Origin: Pirellula sp.
GTDB lineage: Bacteria > Planctomycetota > Planctomycetia > Pirellulales > Pirellulaceae
Assembly (NCBI GenBank): GCA_021300015.1
Contig: JAJTFB010000057.1
Location: 1-38,862 of the forward strand
DNA: 38,862 bases
Direction: 5' to 3'
Positions 15,776-24,933 of the stretch are shown here, piece by piece. The translations under genes and the position numbers were made by a program. Position 1 is the stretch's first letter. Each line of letters begins with the position of its first letter. A model generated the notes under the pieces. That model worked only from the letters and a program-made list of their open reading frames with translations, ran no database searches and was not told the DNA's origin.

Positions 15776-17200
15776 TTATCCCTGGGGCTCGGTCATCGAG
15801 AACGGATCGAGGGCTTTGGCAAGCAACTCCGGGTCCAGAATGTTCTGCTCGATGCACAACTCGCGGATGGTCTTGCCTGAAGCGAACGCTTCCTTGGTCA
15901 GCTTGGCGGCCTTTTCGTACCCGATGTAGGGGTTTAAGCTCGTGACCATCGACAAGCTCTGCTCGACACTTGCCTCGCAAGCAGCTTGGTTGGCTTCCAA
16001 TCCGTCCATACAAAACTCGATGAACGCGCTCGTGCCATTCGATAGCAATTGAATGCTCTCGAGGATTGCATGTCCCATCACCGGCATCATGATGTTAAGT
16101 TGGAAATTCCCGCCCGTTGCGCCCGAGAGGGTCATGGTCGCATCATTGCCAATGACCCGAGCGGTCAACTGCATGAGACTCTCGCACATGACCGGATTGA
16201 CTTTTCCTGGCATGATCGAGGAACCTGGTTGCCGGTCGGGCAGAATGACCTCAAAGAATCCGCAGCGAGGTCCCGAGCCTAGCCATCGGATGTTGTTGGC
16301 GATGTTGAACAAGGTCATTGCGATCGTTTTGATCTGACCGTGGGACTCGACTAGCCCATCGCGCTGAGCGTTCGCTTCGAAGTGATCGACGGCCTCGACA
16401 AACGGGATCGAGGTCTGCTTGGCCAACGCTTGGCTGACCCGATTGCCGAATTCCGGATGGGTATTGATTCCGCTCCCGACGGCCGTGCCACCGACGGGCA
16501 ATTCATAGACGGCCTTGGCCGCTTGCTTGGCTCGCTCGATCGACAATGCGATCTGCCTTGCGAATCCTCCGAATTCCTGCCCGAGTCGCAATGGGGTCGC
16601 GTCCATCAAGTGGGTGCGTCCAATCTTGATGATCTTGTCCCAAGCCTTTGCTTTTTCCGCAAACGCAGCATGAAGTCGCTCGAGTTGCGGAATCAGTCGC
16701 GTATGGATTTCATAAGCGGCTGCGACGTGGATGGCCGTCGGGAACGTGTCGTTGGTGCTCTGGCCCATATTCACATGGTCGTTCGGATGGATCGGCTTGA
16801 TCTTGTCGAACCGGTCGCCTCCGAGGATCTCGATCGCTCGATTCGAGATCACTTCGTTGATGTTCATGTTGCTCGAGGTCCCTGAACCAGTCTGAAAGAC
16901 ATCGACGGGAAACTGATCGTCCATCTTGCCGTCGATAATTTCCTGACAAGCCGCACACAGGGCTTGGACCTGTTGCTCATTGAGCGGATTCTTGCCCGTC
17001 TTTGTCAGCTTGCCCAAATCGTGATTGACCACAGCACAAGCGAGTTTGACACGCCCCATGGCCCGGATCAGGGCGACCGGTAGGTTCCAGCCAGAAATGG
17101 GGAAATTTTCCACCGCACGCTGCGTCTGTGCGCTGTAATAAGCCCTAGCAGGGACAAGGACTTCACCCATCGAATCGACTTCGGTTCGGAACTCTGACAT
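15776..17200 (-). CDS. fumC: Fumarate hydratase class II
   Basis: A 474-residue Fe-S-free fumarase that interconverts fumarate and L-malate in the TCA cycle, normally a homotetramer. Diagnostic stretches are MGEVLVPARAYYSAQTQRAVENF, SGTSSNMNINEVI, HPNDHVNMGQSTNDTFPTA, and the superfamily signature GSSIMPGKVNPV, which carries the flexible catalytic loop. The ATG at 17200 fits the family; the open frame continues 34 residues upstream without similarity. An extended -10 element lies about 85 bases upstream. The two photolyase-family genes follow on the same strand. Confidence 0.96.
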   Translation of the reverse strand: MSEFRTEVDSMGEVLVPARAYYSAQTQRAVENFPISGWNLPVALIRAMGRVKLACAVVNHDLGKLTKTGKNPLNEQQVQALCAACQEIIDGKMDDQFPVDVFQTGSGTSSNMNINEVISNRAIEILGGDRFDKIKPIHPNDHVNMGQSTNDTFPTAIHVAAAYEIHTRLIPQLERLHAAFAEKAKAWDKIIKIGRTHLMDATPLRLGQEFGGFARQIALSIERAKQAAKAVYELPVGGTAVGSGINTHPEFGNRVSQALAKQTSIPFVEAVDHFEANAQRDGLVESHGQIKTIAMTLFNIANNIRWLGSGPRCGFFEVILPDRQPGSSIMPGKVNPVMCESLMQLTARVIGNDATMTLSGATGGNFQLNIMMPVMGHAILESIQLLSNGTSAFIEFCMDGLEANQAACEASVEQSLSMVTSLNPYIGYEKAAKLTKEAFASGKTIRELCIEQNILDPELLAKALDPFSMTEPQG

Positions 17201-17284
17201 GGCTTCAAATCCTAACTGGCTTAAGGTGTCTGGTGTGCGTGGAAAAACATGTCCTATCAGGGCCTCTATGCCCCCTGCCCTCTT

Positions 17285-17293
17285 TTTATAGCA
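17285..17293 (-). promoter_or_regulatory. Extended -10 promoter for fumC
   Basis: On the minus strand TGC followed by TATAAA forms an extended -10 element, 85-93 bases upstream of the fumC ATG. There is no convincing -35 hexamer (TGGTCA at 16 bases is the nearest). Confidence 0.4.
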
Positions 17294-17657
17294 ACCTGGC
17301 AAAATCTGACCATTCGTATTAGGAATTCCCGGATTTTCACAAGCTTGGCACTACCCCAATTCGAGTCGTCCCACTAGGATTCCAATTCATGTGAAACACT
17401 TTTGTGTGAAACGCTTGGAAAGCCCATGGTTCTTAGGCTTCTATTTCAGTAGGCCATCGATGGTAGCCCCATCGGCACGAGCCCCACTTTCCGACGTTTG
17501 CTTCAGGGGACTCCCTCCCCTCAAGCGGGCCATATTGCTGGCCCTAAAACTGGAAAGTGATTGATTTTAACGGCTCGACTCTCCGCCTCGATACGTCCAA
17601 ATCGGACTCCTCCGATCCTGGGCCTTCGTCGCGCATTCTCCCATCTGAAAGACCTTC
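17294..17657. other. Non-coding divergent spacer between fumC and the RNA helicase
   Basis: No convincing gene is seen. It holds a short direct repeat (TGTGAAAC-CTT at 17390 and 17405, 15 bases apart). The long stretch before the helicase ATG at 17658 could be an untranslated leader; long leaders are common for cold-induced DEAD-box helicases, but nothing here proves that. The helicase promoter was not identified. Confidence 0.4.
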
Positions 17658-20562
17658 ATGAAGAAGCCTCCGCAAAACGCCTCGAACTCGTCGAACAACA
17701 ACCAAGAGATTCAGGAAAAACCCAACTCCCAAGACCATGCCATGGCTGCAGCAATCCTCGCCGATCTGCCCTACGTCGTGAGCAATCCACCCAAGATCAA
17801 GAAACGGGACAAGTTCCAATCCAAGCCCTTGGATCCAGCCGCTAACGCCCAACTGGCTGCCGCCGCCTCCGCGTCTGAGACCCTCGAACCGATCACCCAC
17901 TCCTCGCCCGTAGCGGCAGTAGCTCAAGTGCCAGTAGCTCAAGTGCCAGTAGCTCAAGTGCCAGTTGCCCAAGTGCCGGTTGCCCAAGTGCCGGTTGCCC
18001 AAGTGCCGGTTGCCCAAGTGCCAGTTGCTCAAGTGCAGGTTGCTCAAGTGCAGGTTGCTCAGGTGCCAGTCGCTCAAGTGCCAGTCGCTCAGGTGCCAGT
18101 CGCTCAGGTGCCAGTCGCTCAGGTGCCAGTCGCTCAGGTGCCAGTTGCTCAGGTGCCAGTTGCTCAAGTGCCAGTCGCTCAAGTGCCAGTCGCTCAGGTG
18201 CCAGTCGCTCAGGTGCCAGTCGCTCAAGTGCCAGCAAGTGCCAGTCGCTCAAGTGCCAGTCGCTCAAGTGCCAGTCGCTCAGGTGCCAGTTGCTCAAGTG
18301 CCAGTCGCTCATGTGCCAGTCGCTCAGGTGCCAGTCGCTCAGGTGCCAGTCGCTCAAGTGCCAGTTGCTCAGGTGTCAGTTGCTCAGGTGCCAGTTGCTC
18401 CAGTGCCAGTTGCTCCAGTGCCAGTCGCTCAGGTGCCAGTCGCTCAGGTGCCAGTAGCTCCAGTGCCAGTAGCTCCAGTGCCAGTAGCTCCAGTGCCGGT
18501 TGCTCAAGTGCCAGTAGCTCCAGTGCCTGCCGCTTACGCACCGGTAAAGATGCCGATGGGCAGAAACGCGTTGCCACAACAAAAAACTAACCCATCGAAG
18601 TCCTCCCCTCGGGTTTCGTCGGAACCCCTCGCCGAGGAGATCCATGCCCAGGACTCTCAGGTCGAGGAATCCGCATCGCAAGATCAAGAGAATGAAATTC
18701 CGTCCGGACCCACCTTTCGCGACTTGCTGTTGCCGGATGAGATATGCCCGGCCCTGGAATCAGCCGGATACCATACCCCGACGGATATCCAAGCTGCGAC
18801 GATCCCTGCGATGCTCGAAGGCCGCGATGTGCTCGGCCAAGCTCAGACCGGGACGGGTAAGACCGCCGCCTTTGCACTTCCTTTGCTTGCCAATATCGAT
18901 GTCGAGAATCCAGAGACCCAGGTTTTGGTCCTGGCTCCGACCCGCGAATTGGCCAACCAAGTTTCCGAATCGTTCCTCAAGTATGGTCAGCACCTTCGCG
19001 GACTTCGCGTCGCTCCCATCTACGGGGGTGCACCTTACGCGAACCAAATCCATGCCCTCAAGCGAGGTGCCCATGTCGTGGTAGGAACGCCTGGGAGAAT
19101 CATGGACCACATGAGGGAGTCACGTTTGCGCATCGATTCGCTCAAGACGATGGTGCTCGATGAAGCCGACGAAATGCTTCGGATGGGATTTGTCGACGAC
19201 GTTCAGTGGATCCTCGATCAATGCCCATCGGACAAACAGATCGCATTATTCTCGGCCACGATGCCCGATCAGATTCGACAGATCGCCAACAAGCACTTGA
19301 AAACCCCCAAGGTGATCAAGATCACCTCGAGGCAGCAAACCGGAGATAACATCCGACAACGCTTCCTCGTCGTCGAACCTCGCATGAAACTCGAAGCCTT
19401 GACCCGTATCATCGAGGCAGAGGATTTCGACGGCATGATCATTTTCGTGAAGACCAAACTGGGGACCGTCGAAGTCGCCGACTACCTGCGCGAGCATGGC
19501 TATGCGGCCGTACCCCTCAACGGTGATATCGCGCAGAACCAACGCGAACGGACCGTCGAGCAGCTCAAAGAAGGGGTCTTCAATATCCTCGTTGCCACCG
19601 ATGTCGCCGCCCGCGGATTGGATGTCCAACGCATCACCCACGTCATCAACTACGACCTGCCACCCGACTCGGAAGCTTATGTGCACCGCATCGGTCGAAC
19701 GGGACGAGCGGGTCGAAAAGGTAACGCGATTGTCTTTGTCTCCCCCAAGCAACGAGGTTTCCTTCGCGAGATCGATCGAGCCGCGGGCGATATGATCGAA
19801 CCGATGGCTGTGCCTACGGCCAAAGAGATCAACACCGCTCGTGTCCAGAGGTTCAAAGACCGTCTTGTCCAAGCAGCCTCTGGACAAAACAACCCCGAAC
19901 TCTTTGAAACCTTCGAAAAGCTTTTAGCCCAAACCACCACGGACCAGCAACTCGATCCACTCAAAATCGCGACCGGCTTGGCGGTCATGATGCACGGCGA
20001 TCGGCCCTTCTTCATCCAAGAGCTACCCGAGAGACTTTTGAGAAGCAGCTCTCGCAACGACCGTCCAGAGCGGGGCGATCGCTTCGACCGCAACGACCGA
20101 TTTGATCGCAACGATCGCAACGATCGCGACTCGCGGAGAGATTCACGTCCGCAACGATCCGGGATGCCGTTCGATGGCGACCGCGCAGCGACCGAAACCT
20201 TCCGCGTGGAAGTCGGACGAATTCACGGCGTCAAACCTGGAAATCTCGTAGGTGCAATCGTCAACGAAATCGGACTCAGTCCTGGCCAAATAGGACATAT
20301 CCGAATCGAGCAGGAGTTCAGCACTGTTGATCTTCCGGCAGGTATGCCTCGGGAAACCTTTAAAATCATCGGTCGAGCATGGGTTCTAGGGCACCAACTG
20401 CGAATCTCCAAATTGAGCGACCATCCAAGCTCTTATGGTAATTCGTCCTCGAACGATAGGCCTGGAGACGGCCGCCGCGATTTTCCCCGTAGACCCCGAC
20501 CCGAAGGTTCCTTCAAGGACAACCGGCCTTCGTTCGGTGGTAAGTTCAAAAAACGCCCTTAA
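17658..20562 (+). CDS. DEAD-box RNA helicase with pentapeptide-repeat N-terminus, frameshifted in the repeat
   Basis: The core resembles DeaD/CsdA cold-shock helicases that unwind structured RNA in ribosome assembly and mRNA decay. Core motifs in the downstream frame: TFRDLLLPDEICPAL and PTDIQ (Q motif), AQTGTGKT (Walker A, about 18840), PTRELA, GTPGR, DEAD at 19159-19170, SAT, TDVAARGLD and HRIGRTGRAGR. A basic DRFDRNDR-rich linker and a DbpA-type RNA-binding domain (VEVGRIHGVKPGNLVGAI ... GRAWVLGHQLRISK) follow. The likely start is the ATG at 17658 (KKPPQNASNSSNN). That frame runs into the VAQVP repeats, but a 10-base remnant unit at 18234-18243 moves the VAQVP frame by one, and the core continues in the new frame. 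As written the N-terminal frame ends at 18590 and the core frame opens only within the repeats or at an ATG at 18550. A real mutation, an assembly error or a separate internal start are all possible. Confidence 0.85.
17919..18528 (+). repeat. Forty 15-bp tandem repeats encoding VAQVP, with one 10-bp remnant
   Basis: Twenty-one full units (17919-18233), one 10-base unit GCAAGTGCCA (18234-18243, equal to a unit lacking TCGCT), then nineteen full units (18244-18528). Later units increasingly read VAPVP. Most differences between units fall on third codon positions of the VAQVP frame on both sides of the remnant. Confidence 0.95.
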
Positions 20563-20592
20563 GACAAAGACCTTCAACAGAGCGATGCGCCG

Positions 20593-21627
20593 ATGCGAAC
20601 TACGCAACGCATAACGATCGAGCAGATCCAAACGGCAGCGGATTTGTTGATCGACGGAAAGCTGGTCGCGTTTCCAACCGAAACGGTGTATGGATTGGGG
20701 GCCGATGCCCTCAATCCACAGGCTGTAGCGAAGATCTTTGAAGCCAAAGGCCGCCCGTCGGATAACCCCCTGATCGCCCATATCGCTTCACTCGAACAGC
20801 TTAAGCAGCTTGCAAGAGAAGCATCTCCATTGGCGAAAATTCTTATGGAGCGATTTTGGCCCGGACCTCTGACGCTCGTCATGGACAAAGTCGCGGATCT
20901 GTCCGATGCTCTGACTGCAGGGCTTGATACGGTCGCGGTCCGGATGCCCGAGGACCCCATCGCGCTCGATCTGATCCGACGCGTCGGTAGGCCGATCGTC
21001 GCCCCGAGCGCCAATCGCTCGGGTCGACCCTCCGCGACAACTTGGGAGTCGGTTCTGATCGATCTCGATGGCCGAATCGATGGCGTCCTCTGCGGGCCAC
21101 CAACCCGTATCGGTCTTGAGAGCACCGTCGTCGATACGACGACCGGTGAGCCTCTCATCCTCAGGCACGGAGCGATCACACAGGAGATGATCGAGAGAGT
21201 TTGGAGCTCTTGCCGATCGAGCTCATCGCATTTGGGGCCTATTTCGGGCTCGAACGGCCCAACGCCTGCTGAGGTCCCGCTGGATTTTGGGAGACGGTCC
21301 CCGGGGACCCGCCATCGGCATTACCAACCCAAAGCCCGGGTAGTTCTGTTTGACTCGATCGATCAGCTAGGAAAACTCTCCGGGGCGGTTGCGATCCTTG
21401 GGATCGCCCCGAAGGGCGATATCCCCGCAATCGAATCGGATCTCTCCGAGAAGTTCCCTGGAGCTAAACTCTGCGTGTGCGGTTCTCTTGACGATTATGC
21501 TGGACGCTTGTTCGAGTTTTTCAGAGAATGCGATTCCGAAAACGTTGCAGCTATCTTCTGCCAACGTGTCGAACGCTCGGGCTTGGGTCGCGCCGTCATG
21601 GACCGTCTGGACCGAGCGTCCGGATAA
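20593..21627 (+). CDS. Threonylcarbamoyl-AMP synthase, Sua5 type
   Basis: A 344-residue enzyme that makes threonylcarbamoyl-AMP from threonine, bicarbonate and ATP, the first step in the t6A37 tRNA modification. The N-terminal YrdC domain shows AADLLIDGKLVAFPTETVYGLG, KGRPSDNPLIAHI, RFWPGPLTLV and PSANRSG. After about residue 205 there is a linker ending in RHYQPKA, the HYxP element that links to the C-terminal Sua5 domain (residues ~250-340). This makes it the long Sua5 form and not the short TsaC. It starts 30 bases downstream of the helicase stop, so the two RNA-related genes may be co-transcribed. Confidence 0.94.
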   Translation: MRTTQRITIEQIQTAADLLIDGKLVAFPTETVYGLGADALNPQAVAKIFEAKGRPSDNPLIAHIASLEQLKQLAREASPLAKILMERFWPGPLTLVMDKVADLSDALTAGLDTVAVRMPEDPIALDLIRRVGRPIVAPSANRSGRPSATTWESVLIDLDGRIDGVLCGPPTRIGLESTVVDTTTGEPLILRHGAITQEMIERVWSSCRSSSSHLGPISGSNGPTPAEVPLDFGRRSPGTRHRHYQPKARVVLFDSIDQLGKLSGAVAILGIAPKGDIPAIESDLSEKFPGAKLCVCGSLDDYAGRLFEFFRECDSENVAAIFCQRVERSGLGRAVMDRLDRASG

Positions 21628-21665
21628 CTCATAACTCATTCCTATGTTTCGAGGAAGTCGACTTC

Positions 21666-22604
21666 ATGCTATTCCAAGCATCCATGCCCTCGGCTCGGTC
21701 GGCTTGTCTATCGGCATTTTTCCTCGTGGCAGGGATCTTCGGGTCGACCCATCCAAGTGTTTTTGCGCAGGAAACTCAAGCTCCAGCGACAAGCAAACCC
21801 GCCGAGCCACCTTCGGGAAAGATCGTCGCCAGCGGCGACCTCGAGGAATTGGTGATGGTCCAAGCAGGACAGTTGCCGGTGGTTCTTTCGGCTCCTCACG
21901 GTGGTACCCTCCAGATCCAAGGCGTCGAACCACGGCAAGGTGCCGGGATGGCAACGGGACCTTCGGGTTTCTTCACCGGACGCGACGCTGGGACTTCCGA
22001 GTTGGCCGTCGCCTTGGCCGATGCCATCGAAAAGCGAATAGGCAAACGACCCTACTTGGTCGTCAGCAAGGTGCACCGCAAGTACCTCGATCCGAATCGT
22101 CCTTCGGGGATCGCGTACGAGGACTCCGATGCAGAACCTGTATACCAACGCTACCACGGTATGTTGCACAGGTACTGCAAAGAGATCCTTGAGGAGCACC
22201 ATACTGGATTGTTGCTGGACATCCATGGCCAGGGATCATCGAGCAAGACCCTTTACCGTGGAACAGCAAACGGAAAAACGGTCGCACGCCTCAGAGAGCG
22301 TTTCGGTGAATCGTCCCACTCGGGAGAAAAAAGCTTGTTCGGAACCCTCGATCGGTTGGGATGGACCGTGTTCCCGCCACAGGGCGATGGCAAGGAGCAA
22401 TCCGGATTCACCGGTGGGTACATCGTCCAGACCCATGGGAGCCATCAGTCCAATGGACTCGACGCGATGCAACTGGAGTTTGGTGCCGATTACCGGAACA
22501 AAACTCAGAGAGAGAAAACGGCTGAGGTGCTGGCTCAAGCGATCGGCGAGTATCTCGTGGAATACGTCGATCCGATTTCAAAAGCCGCCGCTGCCAAACG
22601 CTAG
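21666..22604 (+). CDS. Exported N-formylglutamate amidohydrolase-like protein
   Basis: A 312-residue member of the N-formylglutamate amidohydrolase (HutG/FGase) fold, metal-dependent hydrolases related to zinc carboxypeptidases. Residues ~1-34 form a Sec signal peptide ending near VFAQE. Conserved elements follow: VVLSAPHGG (metal-binding His), SKVHRKYLDPNR and LLLDIHGQG (second metal His), then GGYIVQTHGSHQSNG and ALQLE-like AMQLEFGADYR. Export argues against the cytoplasmic histidine-degradation role and for action on an amide or peptide outside the cytoplasm; this is inference. The ATG at 21666 has a good ribosome-binding site (GAGGAAG, ~9 bases upstream). Its stop converges on rph. Confidence 0.85.
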   Translation: MLFQASMPSARSACLSAFFLVAGIFGSTHPSVFAQETQAPATSKPAEPPSGKIVASGDLEELVMVQAGQLPVVLSAPHGGTLQIQGVEPRQGAGMATGPSGFFTGRDAGTSELAVALADAIEKRIGKRPYLVVSKVHRKYLDPNRPSGIAYEDSDAEPVYQRYHGMLHRYCKEILEEHHTGLLLDIHGQGSSSKTLYRGTANGKTVARLRERFGESSHSGEKSLFGTLDRLGWTVFPPQGDGKEQSGFTGGYIVQTHGSHQSNGLDAMQLEFGADYRNKTQREKTAEVLAQAIGEYLVEYVDPISKAAAAKR

Positions 22605-22662
22605 TTCCAGGCGAGTCTCGATCCATTGCAACGGAGGTCGGATTTTGTTTTTCTCCTGCGGC

Positions 22663-23373
22663 TTACCAAGGCCATGCCTTGCCGAGAGCAGCTTTTTGCT
22701 TGGCGTGCAGTTGAGCGATCCCTTGTTTGGCCAGCGCAAGGAGTTGGGTGAGTTCTTGGTCGTCGAAGGTGGCTTCTTCACCGGTTCCTTGGATCTCGAC
22801 AAATCGATTGTTCCCGGTCATGACCACGTTCATATCGACATCGGCACGAACATCGCGCAGGTAGTCCAGGTCGAGACTAGGCTTGCCATCGACGATCCCG
22901 ACGCTGATCGCAGCGACGGAGTCCTTCAGGGGATATTGCGCCGCAGGCACGCCGGCAAACACGGAATTGACCGCATCGATCAAGGCGATCATTCCGCCGG
23001 TGATCGCGGCTGTACGTGTCCCACCATCGGCTTGCAAGACATCGCAGTCGATCGTCAACGATCGTTCGCCCAGCTTTTGGAGATCGGCAATGGCGCGAAA
23101 TGAACGGCCGATCAATCGTTGGATTTCGGTTGTGCGACCATCGACTTTCCCGCTTCGTTCTCGCGATTTGCGTTGGGGTGTAGAGCCCGGGAGCATGTTG
23201 TACTCGGCAGTGATCCAGCCTTTGCCTTTGCCGACCATCCAGTCGGGAACTTTCTCTTCTAAGCTTGCTGTGCAGAGCACGACGGTTTCGCCGCATTGGT
23301 ACAGGACCGAACCGGGTGTGGTCTTGGTGAATCCTCGTGTAACGGTTACTGGCCGAATCCCATGGACACTCAT
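22663..23373 (-). CDS. rph: Ribonuclease PH
   Basis: A 236-residue phosphorolytic exonuclease that trims tRNA 3' ends using phosphate. It shows RPVTVTRGFTKTTPGSVLYQCGETVVLCTAS, GWITAEYNMLPGST, RSFRAIADLQKLGERSLTIDCDVLQADGGTRTA, the DLDYLRDVRADVDMNVVMT block and the GTGEEATFDD motif. The ATG at 23373 overlaps the LamG gene's TGA (ATGA), so translation is coupled. With this start it lacks the few residues (R-DGR-type) that usually precede the conserved RPV; an upstream frame exists but is not similar. Confidence 0.94.
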   Translation of the reverse strand: MSVHGIRPVTVTRGFTKTTPGSVLYQCGETVVLCTASLEEKVPDWMVGKGKGWITAEYNMLPGSTPQRKSRERSGKVDGRTTEIQRLIGRSFRAIADLQKLGERSLTIDCDVLQADGGTRTAAITGGMIALIDAVNSVFAGVPAAQYPLKDSVAAISVGIVDGKPSLDLDYLRDVRADVDMNVVMTGNNRFVEIQGTGEEATFDDQELTQLLALAKQGIAQLHAKQKAALGKAWPW

Positions 23374-24233
23374 TGCTGTAACTTTCCTTGGATGACTGTT
23401 TGAAGTTCTTCGGCGGTGAGTGGACGATTGAAAATCATCAATTCGTCCATGTCGCCGATGTACTCGATCCCGATCATGATGGCTGTTTTGGCTGGGTCCC
23501 AAGTAAACCGCATGGGGCCTTGAAGGACCCCTTGCAATTTGCCATCGAGATAGAGCGAGCTTTGGGTTGATTTCGGATCGGCTGCGTTGATACCTTCGAA
23601 GCTAAACGCGACATGCTTCCACGTCTCCCGAGTAAATCCTGGGTTTTTGACCGTCACCATGGGTCTTTTTTCGACGGGCCATTTTTCCCAAGGAACATTC
23701 TCAGGGTTCCAGTATTTCAGATCGGAGAACATCCCCAAGCGAAAGTCCCTTGGGAGATCCTTGTCAAAGTCGACGAACATGGCCGCATCGTTCCAGGCCT
23801 TTTCGGTGATCTGGATCGGGTCGCAGTAGCCAGGTTTTAGGTCCTTGTCCGGGTCGAGTCGCATCCAGAAACCGACCGTGCCTGAGATCTTTTGCTCGTA
23901 TCGAGGTAGTACCTCACCTTTGTAGCAGATGACCTTTGGGGATTTGTCCGCAAATCGGATGCAGTCTCCACGAACTCCCGCTCCCTTAACGATCGAAACG
24001 TCGGGCCGTTGGATGCCCGGTGTCCATTCCTTGCGAGCGAGCGATTCGGTCGTGTAGACTCGGCCGTCGCCCCGTTGAACCACCGCATCGGCCGATCCGT
24101 CGAAGGAAGCGTGGAACGCCAACGCCTCGCGCAGTAACTTGCGATCGACCTCTTGAGCAAAGCTGCTGGATTGGGCTTGCAGGACCCCGAGGATCCCGAA
24201 TAAGCCGACCACGAAAAGGATTTTGAAATTCAT
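23370..24233 (-). CDS. Secreted LamG/concanavalin-like domain protein
   Basis: A 287-residue exported protein with a Sec signal peptide (residues ~1-27, ending SSFAQE). The rest looks like one LamG/laminin-G-like jelly-roll domain: EALAFHASFDGSADAVV at its start, TVGFWMRLDPD, WKHVAFSFEGIN, SSLYLDGKLQGVL, IGIEYIGDMDELMIFNRPLTAEEL at its end, which is the standard LamG3 closing. Such domains bind sugars or other ligands and are abundant in planctomycetes. It sits between coaE (70 bases upstream) and rph (four-base overlap) on the same strand, an unexpected place for an extracellular protein. No catalytic motif is visible. Confidence 0.85.
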   Translation of the reverse strand: MNFKILFVVGLFGILGVLQAQSSSFAQEVDRKLLREALAFHASFDGSADAVVQRGDGRVYTTESLARKEWTPGIQRPDVSIVKGAGVRGDCIRFADKSPKVICYKGEVLPRYEQKISGTVGFWMRLDPDKDLKPGYCDPIQITEKAWNDAAMFVDFDKDLPRDFRLGMFSDLKYWNPENVPWEKWPVEKRPMVTVKNPGFTRETWKHVAFSFEGINAADPKSTQSSLYLDGKLQGVLQGPMRFTWDPAKTAIMIGIEYIGDMDELMIFNRPLTAEELQTVIQGKLQQ

Positions 24234-24303
24234 ATCAAAGGTCTCGACAGGCTAAAATTCGTTCCAACTTACACGGTTTACATGCTGCGGCTGGCCACAC
24301 GAT

Positions 24304-24933
24304 TTAGGATTGTAAGCGGACCGGACCGATCGCGTCGAGCGCTCCGGCGATCTGTAGCTCAAGATCTCTCAGGTTTCCCGTGTTCGAGAGGACACAGGTG
24401 GCTTTCGAGCGTTTTTTCTCCATGCTCCACTGCGAGGCCTCACGGGCATCGAAGTGCTCTTGAGTCCAACCCCTGGCAAGTGCTCGTTTCAAGCGGTCTT
24501 CGTACGGTGAATCGACAAACCAAATCGCATCGCAGGACTTATCCCAACCCGATTCAAGGAGCAGAGGAATATCCAGGGCAACCCACGGATGAACTCCGGC
24601 GATGAGGACCTGATCGAGTTCCTGGCGTATCTTCGCGCGGATAGTTGGATGCGTAATGGCCTCGAGGCACTTGCGCCGCTCGATGGCCTGAGGGGTATCG
24701 CCAAAAACCAAAGCGGCGATCCGTTTGCGATCGATGGACTTCGATTCCTGCGAAAAGATCGATTGGCCGAATTGTCGGATAAGCTTGGTTTGGACGATCG
24801 GTCTTTCGAGAATTTCATGTCCGATGCGGTCGGCGCGTAGAGCCAATCCTCCTCGGTTCTCCAGGATGTTGGTCACTGCGCTTTTGCCGCTGGCGATTCC
24901 GCCGGTGATACCGATGACCCAAGGTCGTTTCAT
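24304..24933 (-). CDS. coaE: Dephospho-CoA kinase
   Basis: A 209-residue kinase for the last step of coenzyme A synthesis, phosphorylating the 3'-OH of dephospho-CoA. The P-loop GITGGIASGKS is near the N-terminus, followed by the LRADRIGHEILERP segment (the family's D-D/H substrate motif), the long THPTIRAKI helix, VALDIPLLLESGWDKSCD and WFVDSPYEDRLKRALAR. Its ATG at 24933 overlaps the polA TGA by four bases, giving coupled translation with DNA polymerase I. polA-coaE neighbourhoods occur in other bacteria too. Confidence 0.94.
   Translation of the reverse strand: MKRPWVIGITGGIASGKSAVTNILENRGGLALRADRIGHEILERPIVQTKLIRQFGQSIFSQESKSIDRKRIAALVFGDTPQAIERRKCLEAITHPTIRAKIRQELDQVLIAGVHPWVALDIPLLLESGWDKSCDAIWFVDSPYEDRLKRALARGWTQEHFDAREASQWSMEKKRSKATCVLSNTGNLRDLELQIAGALDAIGPVRLQS

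Noticed and set aside
17544..18227. Minus-strand frame encoding SDWHL repeats opposite the helicase array
   Set aside because: It arises because the 15-bp unit lacks stops in several frames; no start signal or similarity, and third-position variation fits the plus-strand VAQVP frame.
17919..18528. CRISPR array
   Set aside because: Units are contiguous 15-mers without spacers and are coding.
22605..22662. Terminator between the amidohydrolase and rph genes
   Set aside because: A T-rich run is present but I could not find a stable stem next to it.
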